Shown piece after piece: positions 7,957 through 16,079 of a stretch of DNA of 32,320 nt. The DNA comes from Geminicoccaceae bacterium (GTDB lineage: Bacteria > Pseudomonadota > Alphaproteobacteria > Geminicoccales > Geminicoccaceae). A model generated the notes under the pieces. It had not been told where the DNA came from. It saw nothing but the letters and a program-made list of their open reading frames with translations, and did no database searches. A program made the translations under genes and the position numbers. How positions within the stretch are numbered: the stretch's first letter is position 1; every line of letters starts with the position of its first letter. The stretch covers positions 1 through 32,320 of the forward strand of contig JANQNY010000002.1 in the NCBI GenBank assembly GCA_028279345.1, written 5' to 3'.

Positions 7957-8597
7957 GATGGCGCGGCCCGTTCCGCCTCGATGCGCAGCCGGGTCTTGTA
8001 GGCGTTCACGATGTGCAGCCGCGCGGCCGCCTCGGCGCCCTCTTCGTCCCGGCCCTCGATGGCCCCGACGATCCGGTCGTGCTCGTCCACGGACTCGGCG
8101 CCCCGCCCCGGACTGCCTAGAGTTGTTCCCGAGACCAACACGAGCGAGCGACGCATCGTTTCGAGCATCTGATGAAGATAGCGGTTGTGCGAGGCCTGGT
8201 GGAGCTGTCGGTGGAACACCCGGTTGCTTAGCGAGAGCGCCCTGGGATCGTCGACGATGGTACGGTCGCCTTCGACCCGCTCGCGAAGCAACTCGATCTC
8301 AGCGGGTGCAGCGCGACGCGCAGCGAGTCGAGCTGCGAACCCCTCGAGGATCTCGCGCAGGTCGTAGAGCTCGCCGAGCTGGTCGTGGTCGAGGACGGCG
8401 ACAACGAGGCCGCGGCGCTGGTCGCGCGCAGCCAGGCCTTGCGATTCGAGGCGCCCGAGGGCTTCGCGGATAGGCGTGCGACTGACGCGAAAGCGCTGCG
8501 CAAGCTCGGTCTCGACTAGTCGCGCGCCCGGCGGGAGCTCGCCGCGATCGATCGCGTCGAGCAGAGCGCCGTGGAGGTCCATGTCCTCACGCCGCAT
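7947..8597 (-). CDS. GntR-family (FCD subfamily) transcriptional regulator
   Basis: A 216-residue regulator. The N-terminal winged helix (residues about 5-70) shows the GntR signature LPPGARLVETELAQRFRVSRTPIREALGRLESQGL. The C-terminal FCD ligand domain (about 80-205) has YDLREILEGFAARLAA and FHRQLHQASHN, plus further histidines in EHDRIVGAI and HIVNAY that usually hold a metal and a carboxylate ligand. The start at 8597 has a GGGGGAG ribosome site and overlaps the upstream membrane-protein gene by 11 bp. FCD regulators commonly repress organic-acid catabolic genes and are released by the acid. The best local target is the pair of GTATAC palindromes at 9640-9658 in the divergent abrB-like/tcuA promoter. 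Confidence 0.93.
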   Translation of the reverse strand: MRREDMDLHGALLDAIDRGELPPGARLVETELAQRFRVSRTPIREALGRLESQGLAARDQRRGLVVAVLDHDQLGELYDLREILEGFAARLAARRAAPAEIELLRERVEGDRTIVDDPRALSLSNRVFHRQLHQASHNRYLHQMLETMRRSLVLVSGTTLGSPGRGAESVDEHDRIVGAIEGRDEEGAEAAARLHIVNAYKTRLRIEAERAAPSCG

Positions 8598-9627
8598 CGC
8601 GCTCCCCCTTCAGCAGCCGGAAGACGATGGGGGCACCAGTGATCACGACAATGAGCCGCGTGAGATGGATTGATACGACATATGCGATGTCCGTGCCGGC
8701 GACGATGGCGAGAACGACCATCTCGGCCTGGCCGCCCGGAGCGAAGGCTAGCAGGGCATCTTGCAGACGCGCCGTCCCAGTGAGTGCGACGGCTTCGGCG
8801 AACGCCACCGACAGGCACGCCAGCATCAAGCAGTAGCCAAGCGCCTCGAGAATGACCCGACGCAGCTCCGTCGCAGTGACGCCGACGTAGTAGATCCCGA
8901 CCGACGTGCCGATGAAGAACTGGGCTAAGACAATCGCCTCGGCCGGCGGGCGGTGGTGGATCAGGTCGGTCAGGCTCGCCAACGCGGTGACGGCCATGGG
9001 GCCGAGGATCGCCGCGCCGAACAGGCCGATCCGCAGGCCCCCACGCCAGCCGATGATGGCGCAACCGACCATGATCGCGAGTTCCAAGGGCGGAATTGCC
9101 GACGCGGGTTCGCCCGGCGCGTTGTCGAGGCTCAGGCCCCAAAGGCCCTTGAGGATGAATGGCATGAGCGAGACGATCACCAGGACACGCGTGGCGTGGA
9201 CCAGAGAGAGCGTGCGCGGGTTGGCGCCGGCCTCTTCGCCGAAGGCGATCATGTCCTGAAGACCGCCCGGCATGGCGGCGTAGTAGGCGGTCTTCTGGTC
9301 GAACCCGCAGACACGGCGGAAGTAGGGATAACCGATCAGGCCGATGATGGCGACGAACAGCGGAACGAGCGCGACGCTGACGGCAAAGTCGCCCAGCCGG
9401 CCCACGAGTTGCGGCGTGACCGACGCGCCGACGGCGACGCCGAGGATCGTCCGCATCGCCGGTGCCAGCGGACCGAAACCTCTGAGGCGCACGCCCGCAA
9501 GGGCCGCCGTGAGGCAGCCGAACATGGGCCCCAGGAGAAAGGGCAGCGGCAGCCCCAGCGCAAGGAAAAGGGCGGCACCGATAGCGGAGATGGCGAAGGT
9601 GGGCGCTGTGGCCTTCAAGAAACCCAT
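8587..9627 (-). CDS. AbrB-type integral membrane protein (duplicated domain)
   Basis: A 346-residue polytopic membrane protein of the family usually named AbrB or putative ammonia monooxygenase (PF05145). That name is misleading; the proteins are membrane transport-like and not the Bacillus regulator. Two homologous halves are visible. Each starts with a hydrophobic segment and carries a small-residue motif: PFLLGPMFGCLTAAL and GLFGAAILGPMAVTAL. Further signatures are YAAMPGGLQDMIAFGEE and AFAPGGQAEMVVLAI. About nine membrane segments are expected. The ATG at 9627 follows GAGAGCGAAAG. Farther-upstream in-frame codons cross the palindromic operator and were not used. It leads an operon with gntR and the 2-hydroxyacid dehydrogenase. 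Members often neighbour Tct transporters and organic-acid genes, so an accessory transporter or exporter is plausible. Confidence 0.85.
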   Translation of the reverse strand: MGFLKATAPTFAISAIGAALFLALGLPLPFLLGPMFGCLTAALAGVRLRGFGPLAPAMRTILGVAVGASVTPQLVGRLGDFAVSVALVPLFVAIIGLIGYPYFRRVCGFDQKTAYYAAMPGGLQDMIAFGEEAGANPRTLSLVHATRVLVIVSLMPFILKGLWGLSLDNAPGEPASAIPPLELAIMVGCAIIGWRGGLRIGLFGAAILGPMAVTALASLTDLIHHRPPAEAIVLAQFFIGTSVGIYYVGVTATELRRVILEALGYCLMLACLSVAFAEAVALTGTARLQDALLAFAPGGQAEMVVLAIVAGTDIAYVVSIHLTRLIVVITGAPIVFRLLKGERDAA

Positions 9628-9639
9628 TGCTTTCGCTCT

Positions 9640-9658
9640 CGGTATACCGTTGTATACA
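9640..9658. promoter_or_regulatory. Tandem GTATAC palindromes: probable GntR operator in the tcuA/abrB divergent promoter
   Basis: Two adjacent perfect palindromes, CGGTATACCG (9640-9649) and TGTATACA (9651-9658), have centres exactly 10 bp apart, one DNA turn. They lie 12 bp upstream of the abrB-like start and 27 bp upstream of the tcuA start, so a bound repressor would block both promoters. FCD-GntR proteins are known to bind short palindromes of the T-G-T-n-n-n-A-C-A or TTGTATACAA type. The gntR gene is in the divergent operon. Assignment to that regulator is inference. Confidence 0.6.
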
Positions 9659-9685
9659 GATGACGCCAACGCAAAAAATACGGCG

Positions 9686-11077
9686 ATGCTCAACCCTCAA
9701 CAGCGTTACGACTTGCTGATTGCCGGCGGTGGGAACGCGGCGTTGTGTGCCGCAATCACAGCCGCCGAGGCAGGTGCCTCGGTGCTTGTGCTGGAGACCG
9801 CGCCCAAGCCCTATCGCGGCGGCAACAGTCGACACACGCGCAATTTCCGCTGCATGCACAGCGGACCACAGGGCGTGCTGACCGACGCCTACAGTGAGGA
9901 CGAGTACTTCGACGACTTGCTCAAAGTGACCAAGGGCAAGACCGACGAGGCACTCGCCCGGATGACGATCCATGCGTCCGAGGCCTGCTATGGCTGGATG
10001 GAAGCGCGCGGCGTCCGCTTCCAGCCGTCGCTCTCTGGCACGCTGTCGTTGAGCCGGACCAACGCCTTCTTCCTCGGTGGCGGCAAGGCCTTGATGAATG
10101 CCTACTACCGCACGGCTGAAGCGCTCGGCGTCGAGATCGCCTACGAGGCAAAGGTCACCCACCTCGAGCACGACGGTCAGCACATCGCACGCGTCGAGGC
10201 CGAGATCGACGGCGAACGTGCCGCGTTTGCGCCGCGCGCCGTCGTCGTCGCCTCCGGCGGATTTCAGGCGGACCTCGACTGGCTGGCCGAAGCCTGGGGC
10301 CCGGCGGCGCGCAACTTCCTGATCCGCGGCACGCCCTACAACCGGGGCGTCGTATTGCGCGACCTCCTCAACCAGGGCGTTCAGACTGTCGGCGACCCCA
10401 CCCAATGCCACGCGGTCGCCATCGATGGGCGGGCGCCGAAGTTCGACGGCGGGATCGTCACCCGACTTGACTGCGTGCCGTTCTCGATCGTCGTCAACAA
10501 GCACGGCGAGCGCTTCTACGACGAGGGCGAGGATGTCTGGCCCAAGCGCTATGCCATCTGGGGGCGTCTGATCGCCAACCAGCCCGATCAGGTGGGCTAC
10601 GCGATCATCGACAGGACGAGCCTCCGGCTCTTCATGCCGTCGGTCTTCCCGCCCGTCGAAGCCGACACCATCGAAGGCCTGGGTCAGCAACTCAGTCTGC
10701 CGAACGTCAAGCTGCGCGAGACCGTCGACGCCTTCAACGCCGCCTGCGGGCCCGGCGACTTCCATCCGACCGAGCTTGACGGGCTCTCGACCACCGGCCT
10801 GGAGCCGCCCAAGACCAACTGGGCGCGACCGATCGTCGAGCCACCGTTCTACGGCTACGAGCTGCGTCCCGGCGTCACCTTCACCTATCTGGGGCTCAAG
10901 GTGGATGCGCGCGCCCAGGTTCAAGGGCCGCAACGGCCGGTCGAGAACCTCTGGGCAGCAGGCGAGATCATGGCCGGCTCGATCCTCGGTCAGGGCTACC
11001 TCGCCGGGTTCGGCATGACCATCGGGACCGTGTTCGGCCGCATCGCAGGAGAGGAGGCAGCGCACTATGCTTGCTGA
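9686..11077 (+). CDS. tcuA: FAD-dependent tricarballylate dehydrogenase (TcuA-like)
   Basis: A 463-residue flavoprotein of the fumarate reductase/succinate dehydrogenase family. The N-terminus has the FAD-binding YDLLIAGGGNAALCAAITAAEAGASVLVLE; the GGGNAALCAA variant is typical of TcuA. RGGNSRHTRNFRCMH, PFSIVVNKHGERFYDEGED and the C-terminal ENLWAAGEIMAGSILGQGYLAGFGMTIG complete the flavin site. TcuA oxidises tricarballylate to cis-aconitate in the cytoplasm. The ATG at 9686 starts right at the FAD fold; the longer in-frame ORF would run through the operator and into the opposite gene. The ribosome site is weak. It overlaps tcuB by 11 bp. The pair shares its promoter region with the abrB-like/gntR operon. 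Substrate assignment rests on family resemblance plus the TcuB neighbour. Confidence 0.88.
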   Translation: MLNPQQRYDLLIAGGGNAALCAAITAAEAGASVLVLETAPKPYRGGNSRHTRNFRCMHSGPQGVLTDAYSEDEYFDDLLKVTKGKTDEALARMTIHASEACYGWMEARGVRFQPSLSGTLSLSRTNAFFLGGGKALMNAYYRTAEALGVEIAYEAKVTHLEHDGQHIARVEAEIDGERAAFAPRAVVVASGGFQADLDWLAEAWGPAARNFLIRGTPYNRGVVLRDLLNQGVQTVGDPTQCHAVAIDGRAPKFDGGIVTRLDCVPFSIVVNKHGERFYDEGEDVWPKRYAIWGRLIANQPDQVGYAIIDRTSLRLFMPSVFPPVEADTIEGLGQQLSLPNVKLRETVDAFNAACGPGDFHPTELDGLSTTGLEPPKTNWARPIVEPPFYGYELRPGVTFTYLGLKVDARAQVQGPQRPVENLWAAGEIMAGSILGQGYLAGFGMTIGTVFGRIAGEEAAHYAC

Positions 11078-12140
11078 GATGACCGCCGAGGCCAGGCGTC
11101 AGGTCGAGATCTGCAACGCCTGCCGGTACTGCGAAGGCTATTGCTCGGTGTTCCCGGCGATCCACCGCCAACGCGTCTTCAGCGACGCCGAGATCACCCA
11201 GTTGGCCAATCTCTGCCACAACTGCCGCGGCTGCTACTACGCCTGCCAATACACCGAACCGCACCAGTTCGCACTCAACGTGCCGCAGGCGCTTGCCGAC
11301 GTGCGCCAGGCGAGCTGGCGGGACTGTGCCTGGCCCCGCGCCTTTGCCGACGCCTTCGAGCGCTCGGGCGTGGTCATCGCCGTCGTGCTGACGCTGGCGA
11401 TCACCCTCCTGTTCGCGCTGGTGCAGGCGCTCCAGCCGGCGAGCGGTGAGGGCTTTTACACCTACATGTCGCATGGGGTGATGGTGACGCTCTTCGCGCC
11501 GGCGTTCCTGGCGCCGCTCTTTGCGATCGCGATGGGCTTGCGCACCTACTGGCGCGCGGTTGGGGGCGGGTCGCTGACGATCGGCGACCTCTGGTCCGCC
11601 TGTCGCGCCGCCGGGACGATGACCAACCTCTCAGGCGGCCATGGCGATGGCTGCAATTTCGAGGACGAGGATCGCTACTCCAATAGCCGCCGCTGGTTCC
11701 ACCAGGCGACGCTCTACGGCTTTCTGTTGTGCTTCGCCTCCACCTCGGCGGGCACCGTGCTGCACTACGGCTTCGGCCAGGAGGCGCCCTATGGGCTCTT
11801 CAGCCTGCCCAAGCTGTTTGGCGTGCCGGGCGGGCTCTTGCTTTGTGCAGGCACGGCCGGGCTTGCCTGGCTCAAGCTCAAGGCCGACCGGGCGCTCGGC
11901 GCCCAACGCGCATGGAACGGCGAGATGGCCTTCGTGCTCCTGCTCTTCTTCGTCGGTGCTTCGGGTCTAGTGCTCTACGCAGCCACCGGAACAAGCGCCG
12001 TCCCCGCGCTGCTGGCACTCCACCTCGGCGCCGTCCTCGCCTTTTTCCTCCTCACGCCCTACTCAAAAATGGCCCACGGCTTCTACCGCCTAGCCGCACT
12101 CGCCAAAGACGCCGCCGAGGCACGGCACCGGGCCGGCTAG
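11067..12140 (+). CDS. tcuB: TcuB/CitB-like iron-sulfur membrane electron carrier
   Basis: A 357-residue partner of TcuA that reoxidises its reduced flavin and passes electrons to the quinone pool. Two four-cysteine clusters are visible near the N-terminus. One is C16-C19-C22-C26 in CNACRYCEGYC; the other is C50-C53-C56-C60 in CHNCRGCYYAC. Several membrane segments with scattered histidines follow (about 105-130, 140-160, 210-235, 245-265, 285-305 and 315-335), suggesting a heme-b-type anchor. Length and layout match TcuB, formerly CitB, citrate utilisation protein B. It overlaps tcuA by 11 bp, so they form one unit. No TcuC-type major-facilitator transporter follows; import is presumably by the Tct system upstream. 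Confidence 0.9.
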   Translation: MLAEMTAEARRQVEICNACRYCEGYCSVFPAIHRQRVFSDAEITQLANLCHNCRGCYYACQYTEPHQFALNVPQALADVRQASWRDCAWPRAFADAFERSGVVIAVVLTLAITLLFALVQALQPASGEGFYTYMSHGVMVTLFAPAFLAPLFAIAMGLRTYWRAVGGGSLTIGDLWSACRAAGTMTNLSGGHGDGCNFEDEDRYSNSRRWFHQATLYGFLLCFASTSAGTVLHYGFGQEAPYGLFSLPKLFGVPGGLLLCAGTAGLAWLKLKADRALGAQRAWNGEMAFVLLLFFVGASGLVLYAATGTSAVPALLALHLGAVLAFFLLTPYSKMAHGFYRLAALAKDAAEARHRAG

Positions 12141-12173
12141 CCCGCACTCCTCATCGGGACGTGGTCAAGTTGG

Positions 12174-12198
12174 GCTCGTGGCTAGTTTCGCCACGAGC
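12174..12198. terminator. Stem-loop downstream of tcuB
   Basis: A perfect 9-bp stem, GCTCGTGGC / GCCACGAGC, with a 7-base loop (TAGTTTC) begins 33 bases after the tcuB stop. No T-run follows on either strand, so it is not a classical intrinsic terminator. It may protect the tcuAB mRNA end, or mark the edge of the inserted IS remnant that follows. Confidence 0.4.
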
Positions 12199-12349
12199 TC
12201 CGAGGTAGGCATGAGGGTGTCATGCGCGGTCGACGCTGGGGTCGCTGGTCGGGTCGTTTTGGTGCAAAGCCGCGGGCGTTGGGGGTGTAGGCGGCCGCTT
12301 CGATGCTCAGGTGCAGAGGCCGGTGCGGGTGAGGCGAAAGCCATGCGAC

Positions 12350-12777
12350 CTTGATACGGTTCTCGGTCGCGTTGCGGGCGCAGAGACGTCCTGGTAGCGC
12401 GTGCGGGCATCGACTTCGGCGGCCTTTAGCGAGTTGACGACGAAGCCGGGATCGGAGCCGTCGTCGCCGCGACCGCGCATCCACTCCGCCTTCGTGACAA
12501 GGCGACAACGCGTCGACGCCTGGACCTGCTGTCCCCCGTCGTCCAGCGCGAGTCTGCGAACCGCCGCGCGGCGCTTGCGTTGGGCCTCGTCCTCGGCCCA
12601 TGCCGAGTAGCTGGCGATGTGCGTGACGAGCCAGTGGTTGCGTGCGAAGCTGAAGACGCCGTCCCCGCTGCGCTGCTCGCGTCCGCTTATCAACGTCCCG
12701 CCGTCGAACCTGGCGACCACTGTACGGCCTTCGACCCATGCAAACGCCGTCGGCTTCGCGCTACACTCTGTCGGAAT
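12350..12777 (-). pseudogene. Decayed IS1380-like transposase remnant
   Basis: Three pieces of an IS1380-type transposase are readable on the minus strand. At about 12777-12673 an N-terminal piece reads PTECSAKPTAFAWVEGRT followed by VVARFDGGTLISG, like the family start ending in a V-V-x-R-F-D-G-G motif. At about 12588-12385 comes RLVTKAEWMRG followed by GFVVNSLKAAEVDARTRYQD, like the late V-x-K-A-E... ...P-x-F-V-V-T-S-L segment. At about 12382-12350, in another frame, is CARNATENRIK, like the C-A-R-G-x-x-E-N-R-I-K motif. The large catalytic middle is missing and a frameshift separates the last two pieces, so it cannot be active. It lies exactly between the tricarballylate island and a lower-GC gene, consistent with an old insertion or rearrangement point. 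Confidence 0.6.
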
Positions 12778-12881
12778 CGACGAGCCCTCGTGCTGCGGGC
12801 AAGGCTTTGTCACAGAAAATCGTCCCACGCTCGGGACCCTGGTGCACTCCGCTTTGGTGAAGGACGCGGGCTGGAGGAGCC

Positions 12882-13661
12882 ATGTCCATGCGAAGCGCAA
12901 AAGACAACGCGATCAGCCTCTATCTCGAAGGGATAGAGAATGGTAACGTCCGAGAAGCGGTCGCGACCTACACTGGCGACCGATACATCCAGCATTCAAC
13001 AGGTGTTGCTGATGGCCAGGAAGGTTTCATTGCCTTCTTTGAACCGTTCCTTGAGCGCAATCCTGCGCGTAACTTCAAGGTGGTTCGTGCCCTGCAGGAC
13101 GGGCCTCATGCCTTTCTACAAGTCTATCAAAACGTCAACAATGGCGAAGCAGAGTGGATTACGACAGATTTCTTAGACAGCGACGAGTATGGAAAAATCG
13201 TCGAACACTGGGACGTGATCGCTGCTGTGCGACCGCCCAATCCTTCCGGCCGCACTCAGCTTGATGGCACGACCAAAGTTGTGGATCTGGAGGAGACAGC
13301 AGCCAACAAAGCCATCGTGATAGATTTCATTCAGACCTGTCTAATCGGACGTGACGTGGCGCGGATGGGGGCATTCATCGATGCCGACAACTATCTTCAG
13401 CACAGCCCTAACTTGGGCGACGGGCTCGACGCCTTTCGCGCGCTTTACGCCGCAGAGCATTGCCCGCTCAGCTATCAGGAGTGCTTTCTGGCTGTGGCAG
13501 AGGGCAATTTCGTCGCCACGCTTAACCGCGCCCGCTGCGGCGGCCAGGACCTATGCCAGGTGAATCTCTTTCGACTGCAAAGAGGCAAGATCGTTGAGCA
13601 TTGGGACAACTCCGAACCCGTGCCGCCAAGGCGGGAATGGGTGAATTCAGGCAAGTTCTGA
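12882..13661 (+). CDS. Tandem SnoaL/NTF2-like domain protein
   Basis: A 259-residue cytoplasmic protein with two homologous SnoaL-like (NTF2-fold) halves. Half one spans about residues 5-128 and half two about 135-250. Each half has a helix ending near the cavity followed by the same landmarks: YIQHSTGVADGQEGFIAFF against YLQHSPNLGDGLDAFRALY, then KIVEHWDVIAAV against KIVEHWDNSEPV. Single-domain relatives are predicted SnoaL-like aldol/cyclase-type enzymes; no reaction can be assigned. A GGAGG lies four bases before the ATG at 12882; an in-frame ATG at 12888 is ten bases from it and equally possible. Base composition is visibly lower in GC than both neighbours, and it stands alone next to the IS1380-like remnant, suggesting acquisition by transfer. 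Confidence 0.85.
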   Translation: MSMRSAKDNAISLYLEGIENGNVREAVATYTGDRYIQHSTGVADGQEGFIAFFEPFLERNPARNFKVVRALQDGPHAFLQVYQNVNNGEAEWITTDFLDSDEYGKIVEHWDVIAAVRPPNPSGRTQLDGTTKVVDLEETAANKAIVIDFIQTCLIGRDVARMGAFIDADNYLQHSPNLGDGLDAFRALYAAEHCPLSYQECFLAVAEGNFVATLNRARCGGQDLCQVNLFRLQRGKIVEHWDNSEPVPPRREWVNSGKF

Positions 13662-14098
13662 AAGCTCGCCTGCCTCGCTTGTTCCGTAGGGCGACACGAC
13701 GGCACGGCGGAGTTCGCTGCAGAGCGGAAAGCACCTTTCTTGATTCCGCTCGTGAGCGTCCGGCGCGTAACGAGAATTGGCTAGGTATCTGCGCGTGCGA
13801 TCTGAACTGGTGCCAGTTACACACTTGAGATTGGAAGGCGCTCATTCGTCGACTGACAGCGGTTCCCTAGCCGTCGCGGCTTGACGGACCAAGAATGGCC
13901 AAGCTGCGTTGCTCGCGCAGCTACACGAGCACGACGACGGCTGCATTGGGCTAGCACTGGCGAGAGCTGGAGATCAGAGGGATCGCGTGCAGTCCCCTAA
14001 ACGGGCAACGGGCGACGGGCAACGACCCGCGTGCGCCAGCAGCGCGACTACTCGGACAAGGCCGCTGAGGCGCTTGATACGCAAGCGACATCCTCCGG
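13662..14098. other. Intergenic stretch, no gene seen
   Basis: Convergent spacer between the SnoaL-like gene and the isomerase gene. It has an 8-bp inverted repeat, GAGCGGAA (13722-13729) / TTCCGCTC (13744-13751), without a T-run; it could be a weak terminator for the SnoaL-like gene. It also has a short imperfect tandem repeat of a 7-mer, GGGCAAC/GGGCGAC/GGGCAAC (14003-14023). No protein family is readable in any frame. Confidence 0.5.
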
Positions 14099-14785
14099 CT
14101 AGGCGAGCCACCTCCGATAGTCGCTAACCAGGAGGTGCAAGGGCGGTTCGTCTTCCTCGATTGTGGAGAAACGCGTGATGGGATCGCGGAAGATATTGTC
14201 GGTCTCGTCGTCGTTGACGGTCGAGACCTCGCCAACCAGAACGTCGCCGCCTTCCGCCCAGAAGGCGTGCCAGTCGCCAGGCATCAATGTCACGCTGTGG
14301 CCGGGCGCAAGCCGCAACGTCTCGCCGGGTGCGAACGCGTAGGCGACACCGTCGCGTTGCACCACGCCACCACGATCCTCGGCGAAGCCCCCGGAATCGT
14401 CGGAGCCGTAGAGTTCGACGATGAGATCAGCGCCGCCACGATTGATGATGTCTTCTGCCTTCACAACATGCTTGTGCATCGGCGACAGTTGATCGCGGCG
14501 CGAGATCAACAGCTTTTCAGCGTAGCACATGCCTATACTGCGCTCGAGATCGGCTAGTCGACCGTTGCGAAGCGTGAACAGGAACAGACCCACGCGACTG
14601 AACTCTCCAGCTCCGTAGTCGGTGATGTCCCAGCCGCAGCGCGCCTGGATGAGATGAGCCGCTTCGGCCCTACGGTCGGCGAAGACCGTCGGTGTCCAGT
14701 AAGCGAAGGGCGGCAACGTAAAGCCGTACCGGCGGATGAGGCCGTCGGCCTCGGCAATGATCTGGTTGATACGCGAGCGTTTCAT
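14099..14785 (-). CDS. D-lyxose/D-mannose ketol-isomerase-like cupin
   Basis: A 228-residue protein matching the D-lyxose ketol-isomerase family (PF07385). The metal-binding cupin residues are visible as H104 and H106 (MHKHVVKAEDIINRGG), E111 and H173 (LMPGDWHAFWAEGG). The C-terminal GEVSTVNDDETDNIF and FSTIEEDEPPLHLLVSDY segments are also diagnostic. Known members interconvert D-lyxose/D-xylulose and D-mannose/D-fructose. The ATG at 14785 overlaps the glycosidase stop by four bases (ATGA). It is the last gene of the ABC-importer/GH63 operon. Together with the hydrolase it suggests that a released aldose, most easily mannose, is converted to fructose. The particular sugar is inferred. Confidence 0.85.
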   Translation of the reverse strand: MKRSRINQIIAEADGLIRRYGFTLPPFAYWTPTVFADRRAEAAHLIQARCGWDITDYGAGEFSRVGLFLFTLRNGRLADLERSIGMCYAEKLLISRRDQLSPMHKHVVKAEDIINRGGADLIVELYGSDDSGGFAEDRGGVVQRDGVAYAFAPGETLRLAPGHSVTLMPGDWHAFWAEGGDVLVGEVSTVNDDETDNIFRDPITRFSTIEEDEPPLHLLVSDYRRWLA

Positions 14786-16071
14786 TGCGCCCCCTGCGAC
14801 GAGGCTAGAAACTCCATGGCGATCGCAGCGGTCCAGGTGAAACGTCCGCCACCGCAGGGCTCGCCGGTTTGCGGATCGTAGTACTCGGCGAAACCGCTTT
14901 CTTCGATGAGCCGCAAGCTGTCGGCGACGATGCGCTCGGCAACCGTCTTTTGCCGGGCGGTCGATAGCCCATCGGCGATCATGTAGTTGACAATCAGCCA
15001 TGTCGGGCCACGCCAGTAGCGGCGTCCGTCGTAGCGATGGTCGGTCGGGTCGTGGCTGGGCACGAGAAAGGACGCTACGTTGGCCAGCTCCTGGATGCGG
15101 GCGGCGATATCGGCGGCGCGCTGGGCTGGGATCGGCGCAAAGGCACTGAGCAGGCCGCCGACAGAGTGACTATCGATGCGTTCGCCAATGGACCGATCGA
15201 AACAAAGATACTGACGGCACTCGTCGCTCCAGAGTCCCTCCAAGGCCTCGACACCGGTTGTCGCGCGCGCCCGCGCACTGGTCGCGATCGTCGGCTCGCC
15301 CAGTTCGTCCGCGAGGTCGGCGAGGTCGGCGCACGAGCGGAAGAGAATTGCGTTGAAGCCTGGATCGACGACCTTGAACGGCGACGCGTGGTGCAAGGTC
15401 TCGTTCTTCCACCCCAAGCCTCGGAACAGCTGCACGAGTGCGATGTAGCGCTCGTATTGAGCTTGGGTCGGGCGATGATCGGGGTCGGCGTGCAGCAGAT
15501 CCCGGCGGGTGAACGGCATGACGCCATCGGTCGGAACGCGCTCGAGCGCTGCGTCCCAGTCAATCGCGTTGTCTCGTCCCGATTCCCAAGGATGCAGGAT
15601 CGCGACCAGTCCCGACCCTTGCGGGTCGCGGCAGCGGAAAAACCACTCATGCCACGCGTGAATCCGGGGCAGCAACGCGCGCGCTCGTTCTTCTGCCAAG
15701 GACCGGTCCTTGGCGCGTTCAAAGAGCCGTCGGACCGCGAACCCGGCGACAGGCGGCTGCGTGATGCCTGAGGTCGGCGTCGGGCGGTTGGTTCGCCACA
15801 CCTCCGGTCCTGGAAAGTAACCGTCGTCCTGCTTGTGGAAGACGATATGGGGCACCATGCCGTCTTCCCATTGATTGGCGAACAGGGTGTCGATCTCGGT
15901 CCAAGCGCGGGCCTCGTCGAAATGCGCTTGGCCCAAAGCCGTGAGGCAGCTGTCCCAGTTCCACTGGAACGGATAGAGGCCATGCGTCGGCACCGTATAG
16001 TTGCCGATGTCATTGGCTCTGATAACGGCGACGCAGTCGTCGAAACCGATCGTGGGCATAGCGTGCGTCAT
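14782..16071 (-). CDS. GH63-like glycoside hydrolase (mannosyl/glucosylglycerate hydrolase-like)
   Basis: A 429-residue (alpha/alpha)6-barrel hydrolase without a signal peptide, hence cytoplasmic. Signatures are FQWNWDSCLTALG (residues about 35-47), the acid-containing LHPWESGRDNAIDWD (D167 is the likely general acid) and RYWRGPTWLIVNYMIADGL. The C-terminal AEYYDPQTGEPCGGG (from residue 395) holds the probable base glutamate. This compact form resembles the mannosylglycerate/glucosylglycerate hydrolases related to GH63 rather than long eukaryotic glucosidases. The ATG at 16071 is chosen because it lies just after the ATPase stop; an ATG at 16059 is an alternative, and codons further upstream overlap the ATPase gene. 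ABC importer, hydrolase and isomerase in one operon point to uptake and hydrolysis of a glycosylated compatible solute or related glycoside. Confidence 0.85.
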   Translation of the reverse strand: MTHAMPTIGFDDCVAVIRANDIGNYTVPTHGLYPFQWNWDSCLTALGQAHFDEARAWTEIDTLFANQWEDGMVPHIVFHKQDDGYFPGPEVWRTNRPTPTSGITQPPVAGFAVRRLFERAKDRSLAEERARALLPRIHAWHEWFFRCRDPQGSGLVAILHPWESGRDNAIDWDAALERVPTDGVMPFTRRDLLHADPDHRPTQAQYERYIALVQLFRGLGWKNETLHHASPFKVVDPGFNAILFRSCADLADLADELGEPTIATSARARATTGVEALEGLWSDECRQYLCFDRSIGERIDSHSVGGLLSAFAPIPAQRAADIAARIQELANVASFLVPSHDPTDHRYDGRRYWRGPTWLIVNYMIADGLSTARQKTVAERIVADSLRLIEESGFAEYYDPQTGEPCGGGRFTWTAAIAMEFLASSQGAQ

Positions 16072-16079
16072 CCGATCAC

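Noticed and set aside
8516..11065. An 849-codon open frame on the minus strand across the abrB-like gene and tcuA
   Set aside because: Its sequence is arginine/proline-rich and antisense or out of frame to two well-recognised genes; it is a by-product of high GC third positions.
14003..14023. Short tandem 7-mer repeat considered as a CRISPR or iteron
   Set aside because: Only three imperfect copies of seven bases, no spacers, no replication or cas genes nearby.
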